Shown here: piece after piece, positions 8,092-17,900 of the stretch
Layout: the number at the start of each line of letters is the position of its first letter
How positions within the stretch are numbered: position 1 is the first letter of the stretch
Origin: CAZCVI01 sp964502145
GTDB lineage: Bacteria; Acidobacteriota; Aminicenantia; UBA2199
Direction: 5' to 3'
Length of the DNA stretch: 64,000 nucleotides
NCBI GenBank assembly: GCA_964502145.1
Contig: CAZCVI010000016.1
Span: 1-64,000 of the forward strand
Notes under the pieces: generated by a model
What the model was told of the DNA's origin: nothing
Seen by the model: the letters and a program-made list of their open reading frames with translations, nothing else
Database searches by the model: none
Made by a program: the position numbers and the translations under genes

Positions 8092-8218
8092 TGATGGACA
8101 TCTCAAACAAGCTTGGACTTTGAATAAGGAGAGATAATTCTTCTTTATACGATTCAAATATGGAGTCGATTTCCACTAACTCAAAATCGATCTGCTCTTT
8201 TATTTCCTTAGCCAACAC
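8078..8218 (-). pseudogene. Truncated HEPN (HepT-like) antitoxin-toxin partner
   Basis: A 46-codon leftward frame starts at a GTG (8216-8218) that overlaps the end of the nucleotidyltransferase gene by 11 nt, the usual arrangement of MNT/HEPN pairs. The peptide (LAKEIKEQIDFELVEIDSIF...) matches the helical start of HepT-like HEPN proteins, which are normally about 140-150 residues with an RX4-6H motif near the end. Here the frame stops before that motif, at a hairpin. I read it as a remnant that has lost the catalytic part. A short but functional peptide cannot be excluded. Confidence 0.5.
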
Positions 8219-8516
8219 GGAGTAGATTCCCTTTCTTTAATAACATCGTTGAGAAGCGATCTTCTTTTTCTAGATTAACCAGATCCACCGGATGCTCCAA
8301 TACGGCGAGCAACATCCCAAGGGTTTTGAAGAAATCTTTTTTCTTCAACCCTTTTACGGCTAAATCAATATCGGATTGAGCGGAAAAATCTCCCTTAACA
8401 AGGGAACCAAAGAGATAAATCTCTTTACAGCCTTCCTTGCCCAAGATTTCGACAGCAGTCTGGATATCTCTGCGATGACTCTCAGGTATTTTTTCCATAA
8501 TGAATCGTTCATCCAT
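8208..8516 (-). CDS. Minimal nucleotidyltransferase (MNT/MntA-like)
   Basis: A 102-residue protein with the pol-beta-type signature Y-L-F-G37-S38 followed by SDIDLAV (D49, D51), i.e. GSx10DxD. Length and motif fit the MNT antitoxin of HEPN/MNT toxin-antitoxin modules, where MNT adds AMP to the HEPN RNase. GGAG lies 7 nt before the ATG at 8514-8516. A second Met at residue 7 is possible. The partner HEPN reading frame overlaps its end but is truncated, so the pair is likely no longer a working module. Confidence 0.85.
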   Translation of the reverse strand: MDERFIMEKIPESHRRDIQTAVEILGKEGCKEIYLFGSLVKGDFSAQSDIDLAVKGLKKKDFFKTLGMLLAVLEHPVDLVNLEKEDRFSTMLLKKGNLLRVG

Positions 8517-8617
8517 GTCCGAACTCCATCACTAATTATATTATCATTGTTTTTGGGAATAACCCAGGTAAATTTTTCAATATATATTATAGTACCAAAT
8601 AATCATTTTATCAACCA
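8517..8617. other. Short A/T-rich intergenic DNA
   Basis: It is the upstream region of the MNT gene. No further gene is seen. Confidence 0.4.
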
Positions 8618-8790
8618 CTGATCCACCCTGGATTCACTGCCAAATTTCTGAAATCGTTGTGGACGATATGGACAGAGTGGACGATATGGACAAAAATATG
8701 CTTTTTATTTTTGCTCCACATCTTCCATATCGTCCACTCTGTCCATATCGTCCATGTTTTTTCACAAATCTGATGGTGAATCCAGGCCAC
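8618..8790. repeat. Palindromic element of TGGACNNNN 9-mers with terminal inverted repeats
   Basis: Ends are CCTGGATTCACTGCCAAATTT on the left and the near-complement ending in GGTGAATCCAGG on the right. Inside, the left arm is TGGACGATA TGGACAGAG TGGACGATA TGGAC and the right arm its inverse (GTCCATATCGTCCACTCTG...), around a short A/T centre. Two further elements of the same design are at 32308-32475 and 39135-39300. No ORF is inside. Confidence 0.8.
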
Positions 8791-8893
8791 TCTAATCGAC
8801 ACTCACCTTTTTTTTAAACACCCTCTTCTTTTTCTTATATTTTTTTCCCAGAAACACGGGCGTTACCGCCCGCATTCTTAGAATTTCATGCGC

Positions 8894-9105
8894 TTATTTC
8901 CCTGGCTTGGGGTCCAGGTTCGCCAAGTTCACAGGTCCCGCCTGTTTCATCGGGTGTGTTGGCTTTGAACCCCACATCTATGCCTGCAACTTGCTGGGTA
9001 ATCATACTGTCCATGGTTTCTCCTGAACCTGTACCACCAGGAAGATTGATAAGTGTGGGCTGCGGGAGTCAGAGCGGTCCTATTGGCAAATAAGGAAAGT
9101 AATCG
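8894..9105 (-). pseudogene. Decayed copy of the 3' end of the giant 3845-aa gene
   Basis: Read leftward, this ends in codons for N-L-x-N-L-D-P-K-P-G-K-stop (stop at 8894-8896), matching the end of the giant protein encoded at 11995-23532. Upstream, most of 8938-9065 matches 12113-12240 base by base with scattered differences, but an internal piece of about 80 nt is missing and the frame is broken. Weaker similarity (GGTCC...ATTGGC.AATAAGG) continues to about 9105. The Septu-like pair lies between this fragment and the intact gene. It is a remnant of a duplication or of a second paralogue. Confidence 0.75.
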
Positions 9106-9210
9106 CCGTGGAACCAAGGGTCCATTATAGTGGGAGTTTATACTAAGTATTATCCTGAAGGATTATAATCATGACTTTGCCATTTTTTTTTCGCCTGACT
9201 CTCTTGCCAT

Positions 9211-9239
9211 TTGAATTTTCTTTATGAATACGCTATAAT
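9211..9239 (+). promoter_or_regulatory. Promoter like that of the NACHT gene, -10 just before ATG
   Basis: TTGAAT (9211-9216), 17-nt spacer, TATAAT (9234-9239), and ATG at 9246 after 6 nt. Hexamers, spacing and nearby bases (TTTGAATTTT, ATAATAT) repeat those at 3191-3219, suggesting promoter and first exon-like module were duplicated together. Confidence 0.65.
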
Positions 9240-9245
9240 ATCCAG

Positions 9246-11135
9246 ATGACGATGAAAAAATATAAAATATTTTTAGCCTCTTCCATAGACTTGACGCAAG
9301 AGCGATTAGAACTCTATCATATGGTTGTCCGGTTAGATAGTAAATGGAAGGAAAAGGGCGTATCTGTAAAATTGGTAACCTGGGATGTTGCGGCTGAAAA
9401 TATTAAGAGCGAGGGGAAGCTCTTTAACAACGACTCTTTTGACCGGGAAATGTTGGACTGTGATATTGTCATTACTCTATTTTCCAGACAAGTCCCCCTA
9501 TTACTTGAGCGGGAATTTAAAGTGGCTTATGAAAATTTTAAAAAAGGGGAAAAGCCACACTTCATGTTTGTCTATTTTAAAAGCGGCAGCATTGCTCTTG
9601 AAGATGTCAATGATGATATTCTTAAAATAGGAAAATTAAAAAAAGAACTTCAGGAATATGAGAATATCTACGGAATATTTAATTCTATCAACGATTTGAT
9701 TTTCAAGCTCCAGCAAAGATTGGAGGCGGCGATTTTTCCCCAAAGTAAACCTGCCTCGGCAAATCTTCCTATCCGGCTCAAACGCATTGCACTTCATAAT
9801 ATCAAGTGTTTTAAAGATGTGAATTTAATAATTGGTAGCGAAAATTCTTCACGGTTATGGACTCTGTTGGTGGGAAATAACGGGGTCGGAAAAACTACCC
9901 TGTTGCAATGTATCGCCCTGTGTTCCCTGGGGCCGGAACTGGTTCAAGGTCGCTTCTCAGGGCCACAAAGCCTGTTAAGAGTCGGGGCAGAGGACGGGTA
10001 TATAGAAGCAGAATTTGATGCGCCTTTGGATGATGATTCTTCTGGTATCTCCTCCACTCCAATCGTTATTCGCCTGAATATAAAAAAGGGAAGCCGCACT
10101 TTTGAAATCGAAAAAACTGGCGATAAAGCCAAGGATGAAAAGGTAAAAAAGTTTATCGACACCCGCAAACGAACGGATTTCGAAGGATGGTTTGTTGCAG
10201 GTTATGGCCCTGTCAGAAACCTCCTGTTTACCGATGAACCATTTAAAATGGCCCAGCAAGACCCCGTGATTGATCGTATAGAATCTTTATTTAATCCGAC
10301 AAAATTACTGGTGGACCCTGCTCCGTTGTATCGCTTCCTGGCCGGTGATTCCTCCCCTTTTAATGCCATGGGCGCACCAGGTGAACTGAATAAAGAAACA
10401 ACCCGGAATATCCAGCAATTATTGATTAAATTGTTACCCAGAATATCGTTTAATGGTTCCGATGGTCAGGGGAATCTGGTGACTCCTTTTGGTCGTGTGC
10501 CCATTGCGGAGCTCAGCGAAGGGTACAAGAGTATGCTCTCGTGGCTGGCTCATTTACTGATTCATCTTTTAGCTGCTGTTCATTGGGAAGGAAATATAAA
10601 CGATATTAAAGGTATTGTCCTGATTGATGAATTGGACCTTCATTTGCACCCCAGTTGGCAGCAGCAAGTAATACCACTTTTACAGGAAAGTTTCCCCAAT
10701 CTACAATTCATTGGTTGCACCCATTCTCCCATGACTGCTGGTGGCGCTGGTGATGGTGATATTGTTTTGTTGGAGCAATATGAGGGCGAGGTAATTCTTA
10801 AACAAGATTTTCCTTCTATAAAAGGGTGGCGCGCCGATCAAATACTGACTGGCCCGCTTTTTGGTTTGGAATCAACCCGTGATTTATCCACAAAGCATCA
10901 AATGGACGAATATGCCCGATTACTTGGCCTACCAAAACGGTCCCCCAAAGAAAAAAAACGGTTGCATGAACTGGAATCTCTTTTAGAAGAGACGATCCCT
11001 TCTTCAGGCGAAACACAGGTGGAACGGGAAGCGTTCCAAATGATCGAAACCACAATGGACACATACTTGAATAGCCAACCCCCGGAAAAAAGAGAAAAAA
11101 TACTGGATGAAATCAAACGTCAACTGGAAATTTAA
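9246..11135 (+). CDS. Septu-like (PtuA-type) ATPase with DUF4062-like N-terminal domain
   Basis: A 629-residue protein. Residues 1-165 are clearly homologous to the front domain of the NACHT protein at 3226 (FLASS.(D/E)LxQER, CDIVxxLF, FVYFKSG). From about 175 it is an ABC/RecF-type ATPase: IALHNIKCFKDV, Walker A G210-N-N-G-V-G-K216-T, a signature-like LSEGYKSMLSWL, Walker B IVLIDELDLHLHP (D461, E462) and THSPMTAG. This core with a downstream HNH gene is the arrangement of Septu (PtuA-PtuB) anti-phage systems and of some retron effectors. The extra DUF4062-like domain is not part of the classic PtuA as I know it. In Septu, the ATPase forms a complex with the HNH nuclease and controls it; here this is inferred. 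The HNH gene starts 29 nt downstream. Confidence 0.8.
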   Translation: MTMKKYKIFLASSIDLTQERLELYHMVVRLDSKWKEKGVSVKLVTWDVAAENIKSEGKLFNNDSFDREMLDCDIVITLFSRQVPLLLEREFKVAYENFKKGEKPHFMFVYFKSGSIALEDVNDDILKIGKLKKELQEYENIYGIFNSINDLIFKLQQRLEAAIFPQSKPASANLPIRLKRIALHNIKCFKDVNLIIGSENSSRLWTLLVGNNGVGKTTLLQCIALCSLGPELVQGRFSGPQSLLRVGAEDGYIEAEFDAPLDDDSSGISSTPIVIRLNIKKGSRTFEIEKTGDKAKDEKVKKFIDTRKRTDFEGWFVAGYGPVRNLLFTDEPFKMAQQDPVIDRIESLFNPTKLLVDPAPLYRFLAGDSSPFNAMGAPGELNKETTRNIQQLLIKLLPRISFNGSDGQGNLVTPFGRVPIAELSEGYKSMLSWLAHLLIHLLAAVHWEGNINDIKGIVLIDELDLHLHPSWQQQVIPLLQESFPNLQFIGCTHSPMTAGGAGDGDIVLLEQYEGEVILKQDFPSIKGWRADQILTGPLFGLESTRDLSTKHQMDEYARLLGLPKRSPKEKKRLHELESLLEETIPSSGETQVEREAFQMIETTMDTYLNSQPPEKREKILDEIKRQLEI

Positions 11136-11164
11136 GGCACTAAATTAATGCGGAGGCTTGCAAC

Positions 11165-11914
11165 GTGATACATGTGGAACCCAAGGAACTGGGACCAGAG
11201 TGGGATGAGTGGAAAAAAAAGGCGGCGGTAAAAGCAAAAAAGCTTATTGATGATGCTATTCAAAGGAGAAAACCTGAATTCAAGAATAAAATATGGAAAG
11301 AACTAAAACCGTTCCTTGAAAAACTATTTCACAATAAATGCGCCTACTGTGAATCAAATTATACTGCCGTAACTCCAGCGGATGTCGACCATTATCGCCC
11401 AAAATCAGGGGTGGAAGAAGATAAAATTCATCCCGGATATTACTGGTTGGCCTATGACTATCACAATTTGCTTCCTACCTGCCCATTGTGCAATCGGTGT
11501 GGCGGTAAAACGAGTCGTTTTCCCATCAAAGGAAAAAGAGCTATGCGCCCTGAGGATTCATTGGATGCAGAAAAGCCGCTTTTATTAAATCCTTATACTG
11601 ATAAAAACATTGAAGCTCATATTACGTTTGGTATTAAAGGTATTATTGTTGGAAAAACAGACAGAGGACTAAAAACCATAGAAATTTGCATGCTTGATAG
11701 AGAAACGCTTCAAACGAAACGGCAGAAGTTATGGGAATGGGAACAAAAACGCCTATTTCGTCTTTTTCGTGACATGGTAGAAAAAAACAAAATTCCAGAA
11801 GACGATGCCCTCGGTAATATCATCACTCCAGACATCGAATACTCAGCATATATCAGGGAATCGCTAATCCGCTATTATAAGAAAAAAAAACAAGTAGCCA
11901 AACATCCCGCGTGA
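11165..11914 (+). CDS. ptuB: HNH endonuclease, PtuB/TIGR02646-like
   Basis: A 249-residue protein started at a GTG with GGAGG (11152-11156) 8 nt upstream. It has the PtuB-type layout: CAYC (C59, C62), VDHYRPK (D75, H76), WLAYDYHNLLPTC (N101) and CPLCN (C106, C109, N110), followed by K-x-x-R-F-P. The Cys pairs bind a structural zinc and His76 is the expected general base. It is the likely nuclease effector of the upstream ATPase. The C-terminal 80 residues are helical. Its 3' end faces the giant operon's 3' end, separated by a strong hairpin. Confidence 0.85.
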   Translation: MIHVEPKELGPEWDEWKKKAAVKAKKLIDDAIQRRKPEFKNKIWKELKPFLEKLFHNKCAYCESNYTAVTPADVDHYRPKSGVEEDKIHPGYYWLAYDYHNLLPTCPLCNRCGGKTSRFPIKGKRAMRPEDSLDAEKPLLLNPYTDKNIEAHITFGIKGIIVGKTDRGLKTIEICMLDRETLQTKRQKLWEWEQKRLFRLFRDMVEKNKIPEDDALGNIITPDIEYSAYIRESLIRYYKKKKQVAKHPA

Positions 11915-11927
11915 TCGTCATGTAATG

Positions 11928-11955
11928 GTAGAGACGTTGCACGCAACGTCTCTAC
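11928..11955. terminator. Perfect 13-bp hairpin between converging genes
   Basis: GTAGAGACGTTGC (11928-11940) pairs with GCAACGTCTCTAC (11943-11955). This is a widespread intergenic palindrome, known especially from cyanobacteria. Lying 14 nt after the HNH stop and 40 nt from the stop of the oppositely oriented giant gene, it could act as a two-way terminator or mRNA 3' stabiliser. There is no T-run. Confidence 0.65.
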
Positions 11956-11994
11956 ATAACAAACAAAAAACGCAAACAATATGCTTGCACTACA

Positions 11995-14900
11995 TCATTT
12001 CCCTGGCTTGGGGTCCAAATCCTCCAGATTCACATAGGCAGCAGTTAACTTTAACAGCGGCATGGGGTTTTCGGTTAAAGTAGACATGATGGTCAGGTTA
12101 AAATAGAGGGTGCCGTTTGTTTCATCGGGAGTGTTGGCTTTGAACCAGGCATTTATTCCTGCAACTTGTTGGGCAATCATGCTGTCCAAGGTTTCACCGG
12201 AACCGGTGCCACCAGGAAGCGTGATGAGCATGGGCGGCATTAATGACAGGGGCAAACTTACCTTGGGAAGATCGGGGGTGAAGGAGTACTCGTAATAGGT
12301 AGTCATCTCAAGGGTCACCTGATCGGTCCCGGCATTGGCGAATAAGGCACAAAAAAAGACGGTGAGTTGACTGGTCAATGAACGGGTCACTGGGACATCT
12401 GGACTGACAGCATCAATGAGAGCAAGATTAATGGGGGTGTCTACCTGCTTGGAAGGCAACAAAGGCGCAATGAAGGAAATGGGTGGGGTGGTGTAAATGA
12501 AGGGGGCAGCAGTGGGCTTGCCATCAATTAATTCCTCATTACGGGCCAAGAAAATTGTGGTTTGCACATCCTGCCGCTCTAACATACCCATATCAGGTAG
12601 AATAAACTGCCGCTCCGCGATAGTCATGGCTGTGGCTGCTTCCAAATAGGCGCCGGTCTTCTTGTCCTTATAAAAGAAGGTGTAGGTGCGATCCCCATTA
12701 CTGCTATCGGGTTCACAGGTATAGATTTCGGGTTGAATTTGTACCCACGGAGAGCCAACCCGCAGGGGCGGGTCTTGTTGCAGTTTTACGGTGACTTGCA
12801 ACGCCCAAACAGTGGTGTGATCGGGATTGGTTTTCTCAACTTGGTCTTCGGTAAGAGTGAATAGATAAGGGGGTAACGAGGCGGCTTTGAGGAACATGGC
12901 ACGAGACTGGATATTCAGATTGGATTTTACACTATCCGCGACCCACTGAATGATATTGGCGGCAGATTCAAGGGCAGTACTGGCATTTTTGATCTGGGTG
13001 GGGTCACTGGTTTCTATAGCCATGGTAGCCAAATAGGTGTTTAAATCACTGTGAACACGGGGATACTCCTGGGTGAACTGGGCGAGATTGTCAAATAAAT
13101 CCCGCTGCACAGCAGTTAATGCGGTAGGACTGGACTGGAAGGTGATATTAAATTCCAAGGTGCCATGCACGGCATTCTGCAAGGCATGGATGTGCTGGGA
13201 ATAGATGAAACTATAATTCCACACGGTCAGATTAGCCAAAGTATCTGCATCAGACACAGGCCCAAAATCGATATTATCCTGCACGACAAGGGTCGGGGTG
13301 GGCGGGAACTCACGCAACACGATGGGCACTAAAAATTCACCGAGTGACCGGGTAAGCGGCCACGTGGTGGCCTGGGTGTTGTTGGCAAAAGAAAGCCACG
13401 AGGAGGGCAAATATCCTTCAATCCCATGCAAATGACCAATCTGATGCTCAATATACTGCCCATTATACTGAAGATTCAACGCGACTTTCTTGGCAATTAT
13501 GGCACTGGAACTGAGTAAGAAACTCAAATAACTGGGTTCTTCTGTCTGCTGCGCAAACTTCAAATCCAACTTGGGCGAGGATAAAGAGATATTCCCCAAC
13601 GGGGTGGCCTCGCCACTCTGGGTGGGCAACATCACGATATCACCGAACAAACGCGGCGGTTGTGTGGACTCGGACTGTTTCTGGATGGCAGCATTCACCT
13701 GGGCTTGGAACTGAATACCTGCTTTGACGGCATAAAATTTGCTCAAGGTGCCCAACATGGTTTGAAAGAAAGTCTCTTGAATGGAGGCTTTTTCCTTTTC
13801 AGCCACAGTCTCCTGAGCGAAAACTGGGATCATGGCGCTTTTTAAACCGATGGCCAGGTTCTTTTTGGCATCCAAAACGTTCTGCATCAGGTCTAAACCG
13901 GTTTTCTGGCGTAAGACCTGCGCGGGTGCAACAAACTTGGGGGACAATAACTCGTCAACTTGACTGAGGGTGAAGCGCATCCATTGATCGAGGTCTATAT
14001 CGGTGAAAGACTTGAAACGGGGCGGGTCGGATGGGAGGAGGACTTTTCCCGTTTCATAGGGGATCACAGCGGTTTGAGCGCGGGATTGTAATGTGTTGCT
14101 GATGGGCCGCGGGGCGTAAAGGGTGGGGTTGTTTTCGTTTTGGATCGTGAAGGAGATATCGTTCTGGGTATTCTGATTGCCCAATTGAACGGCCCACACA
14201 TTGTCGCTGGCACTAGTGCTGAACGTATCGCGGTCGGAAGAGGAGGTGATTTCAAGGGCGCTACCGCCAAGAGTGGCAAAGGCACTTTTAAACGCGGCGG
14301 CAAAGGCCCCCATTTCACGCTGTTCGGTGGTGTCACTACTGGCACTCAGGGTGGAAGACTGGCGCCCGGCTGCGGCCATAAAATGATGGTAGGCAGCGGT
14401 GTTTTTTTCATTGGTAGTTAAGGAACCGGTCCACGGGGCAAGGGCAGAAGCGACACGGGTGACTCCGGCTGAAGTAGCCAACTCGCCATTAACTAAGGAC
14501 GCTTGACGACAGAACTCCAGGGTCGCAGAAACTTTAAATATCTGGCTGGAGTTCAAACGGGCCGGGTCAATGGGCACGGTGAAGCTGAATTCAGGAGTGA
14601 AGGCGGCAGCGTGTTGCTGCAAGAGGCTGAGCAGGTAATTGTAAATGGATGCAACCCAGGTCATTAAGGCTTTTACCTGGGTATCATTGATCAGGGAAGT
14701 GACACCGGGGGTGACAGTGGTGGTCAGAGCAATGGTTAACCCATTGGGGTCGTTTAACTGATACCAAATCTGTTGATAGGCTTTTAAAGCGGATTGAAGC
14801 TTAATTTTTTGGTCATCGGCACTTGCGGCTTCATAGACGGTTTTGTCAAACGCTAGCATCATTTCCAGGGTGGGTTTGTTTTCTTTATCGGGTAAGAAGC

Positions 14901-17900
14901 GATAGGCATTGGCCACGGCAGGCCACTGGCCCACTCCCACAAGACGATCGGTATACCCGGTAATTTGCGGCTGGAAATTCAAGGAGGTGGAATATGCTGG
15001 GCTGGGAACATTAAATGGACTGATAATCGAATTGCCATAAATATCAAGCCACTGCAATTCCAGTTGCAACAAGCCACCGACTCCCCAATAGGGACTATCG
15101 GTTACAGGGGGAAGAGCGCTGCTGGAATCATTGGCGGTTTTGTGGGCATAACGGTTGGGATAGGGTACGGTTTGAGCATAAAGCCATTTTTCACCGGCTG
15201 CCAGGGTGCGGGCCGCTTGGATTTTATCGGTGGTGGTGGTGTTATCTTCATAAGTGGGGCCTGCGGGTAGTCCGAAGAAACTCTGCGCAAACGCAGCATT
15301 GCCAGCGACACGGTAGCCGAGTAAATTGAAAAGCTGCAAAAGGTAAATCTTGCCCCAATCGGAATCAGTGGGCAGGGGCGGCAGTTCGGCAGGGGCGGTG
15401 CGGCTAAGATTTATCCCGGCCACTCCAGCTTGCAACACGGGCGCAAGACCATTGGGTCCAATGGCGAGATTCAAGACAGTGCTAAAAAGATTGCCTTTTG
15501 CCAGATTGGCAGCAGTTAATTGCGCGATGGGAGCATTGTAATAACGGGCTAAATCACTGAATGTAGTGAAGATCGTGCCAGCAAAATAGGCTTTGCCAAT
15601 GTAAAGATCAACAACGGGTAATTTTAAGCCGGTATACAGGGGCAGGGGGTCGCTCCAATCGGTCTGGAACGGATTGGCTTGTTTGATGGCGGTCACAGTG
15701 GTATTAAAATAAGCCGCGATATCAGCCAACACTGCACCGGGGGTTACGCCAACTGGGGGAACTTCATAACTGCCTCCAGCAATGGTGATAAGCGCATTCT
15801 GGTTCAAGGGGGTGGTGGCATTAAGAGTTACCAATAGGCCGGGGTCCATATAATATAGTGCGGCGATTTCCAAGAGCGAGGCGGCAGGGGTGTAAGAGAC
15901 AGGAGTTTGATCGCTACGGGTGGACACGGGGATCACCTGGGCAATTAAGGCGGCGGTATCCAAATCCAAGGGCTGGTTGGTGGCAGCGATGTTCATGTAA
16001 TTGGTGGTGTAAATACCTTGACTACTATCGGTTTTGAAAAGAGCTAACACCGCGATATCCGCTTCGCCACGGTCGTTGAATATGAAGTCAGGCAAGCCCT
16101 TCACACGGCTACCAATACCGGTGAAATAATCAAGGTAAAAACCACCCTGACGGGTGATACTGGCTTCCCAAAGCAAACGCAAAAACTGGATGGGCGGGTT
16201 GATCAGGTTTATCAAGCTATTGTTAGAGGCAACAGCCTGTTTTTGCAGTTGCAGCGGGGGCCGTGTTTCCGTGGAGAGATTTACCTGGCAGATGCCCATT
16301 AGGGAACGCGCGGGATCATCCATCTGCCACCCCTGGACATCACTGGCTGAACTCTGGGGAGGATAGAGTAATACGAGTTGTTGGAACACATCGTTATTAT
16401 CAGGCAATTGATTGAGCAGCCGTTCCAATAACGTAATATCCTTGGTGGCGGCTTCAATGATCTCATATAATTGCCCGGTAGTGGGACTGCCAGCTACAGG
16501 CTGGGTGCGCTTGATTTTAAAATGAATCAACGTGCCAAAACCGTAATTGGTTATGTCCACATCATGCGTGGTGCCAGTACTTTCATCCGCTTGCGCCAAC
16601 ACTGGCTTCAGCAGTGGCAGCACCCCGTTTTCATGGGGCGTATTAACCAGTGAATCAGCAAACGTCCACAGGCGCAACCTGGGATTGTCAGGCGTCACGG
16701 TTTGCCGGGGCAGAATTACGGGCACGGTGGATTGCCAGGAAATTTCCTGTGCAAGTGGGAAACGTGACGGTTGCGACGCGGCAGCGGGTAGCGGGGTGAT
16801 GCGGGTAGTGGCCGTGTCTAAAATAGTGGTCTTGGCATAATTCCAGACATTGCGGTACCGTTGGTAATCGTCTTTGTCGCTTAAAGTGAAGGTGGCACTG
16901 GCACTACCTGTGGCGCCAAGACTGTACCATGTGTCGCTACCCCGGTTAATCGTAAACGTGAATAGCGGGGCATCGGGTTTGGCTGGGTCTTGAATATCGG
17001 GTAACGGGAAAGCCTGACCGGTTAGGGCATACAGACCGAGTTGGTCGGGATAAACATAATTAGGGGCGCTGCCAGAAACAAAAAGTCCGCGTGCTTTGGC
17101 AGTTAAACCCTGGGTAGGCAAACGTAACCCATGTAAATAATAACGGGAAGCCATAGCGCCAAGATTTTGCAGGCCCAGAGTGCGTTCGGCTTCTTCTAAC
17201 AAGGCACCTAGCTGGAACTGCGCCAAACCGGGGAAATTGAGATTGGGGTCGTGAGTCGGGTCAAAGATATCTTTTTTGTCCGTGTTACTGGTTGCCAAGA
17301 GGTCTTGAGAAATGGCGAATATACCAGCGATAGTGCTTAACGTATTCTCACTAGCCGTGGTGTAGGAGAAATCGGGGATGGCGATCATAGCCAGGGGTTG
17401 GATCACGGTGCTGTCGGTTAAGATCGTGGTACTGCTTAACAGCGTGGGTATATCTATTTTAAAGAAGTTAGCAATGGAGGTCAGGGAGTCGCCGCTGTCG
17501 GTCAGATAAGCATGGCTGTTGTAGGTCACGGTCATGTTGGCGGCCAGGATGCGGGCGTTGCTGGCATTAAATGTAGCCAGAGCTGTGGCATTAAAAGCTC
17601 CTTTGAACTGCGGTTCAGCCGCAATCGCGGTGAAAGAAAAAGCGCCGGGGGAGGTCCAATTCATACCGCTAATAGTAAACGGGCGATTGGCTTTGAGAAG
17701 GTGCTCCTGGTTGGCAGTGAAGAGTTGTCCGGCAGTGAAGACGTCTTCACCCTCCAGTTGACCGGTAGTATTGACCCAGTTCACCATGTCAGCCACAGAG
17801 AAAGACGGGTTGAGCACCCATTTGAAATTTTCCAGGCCGTTGATCAGGGCTTGTAAACCCTGGCTGGCTACTACTGCGAAATAGTCGCTGAATACATAAT

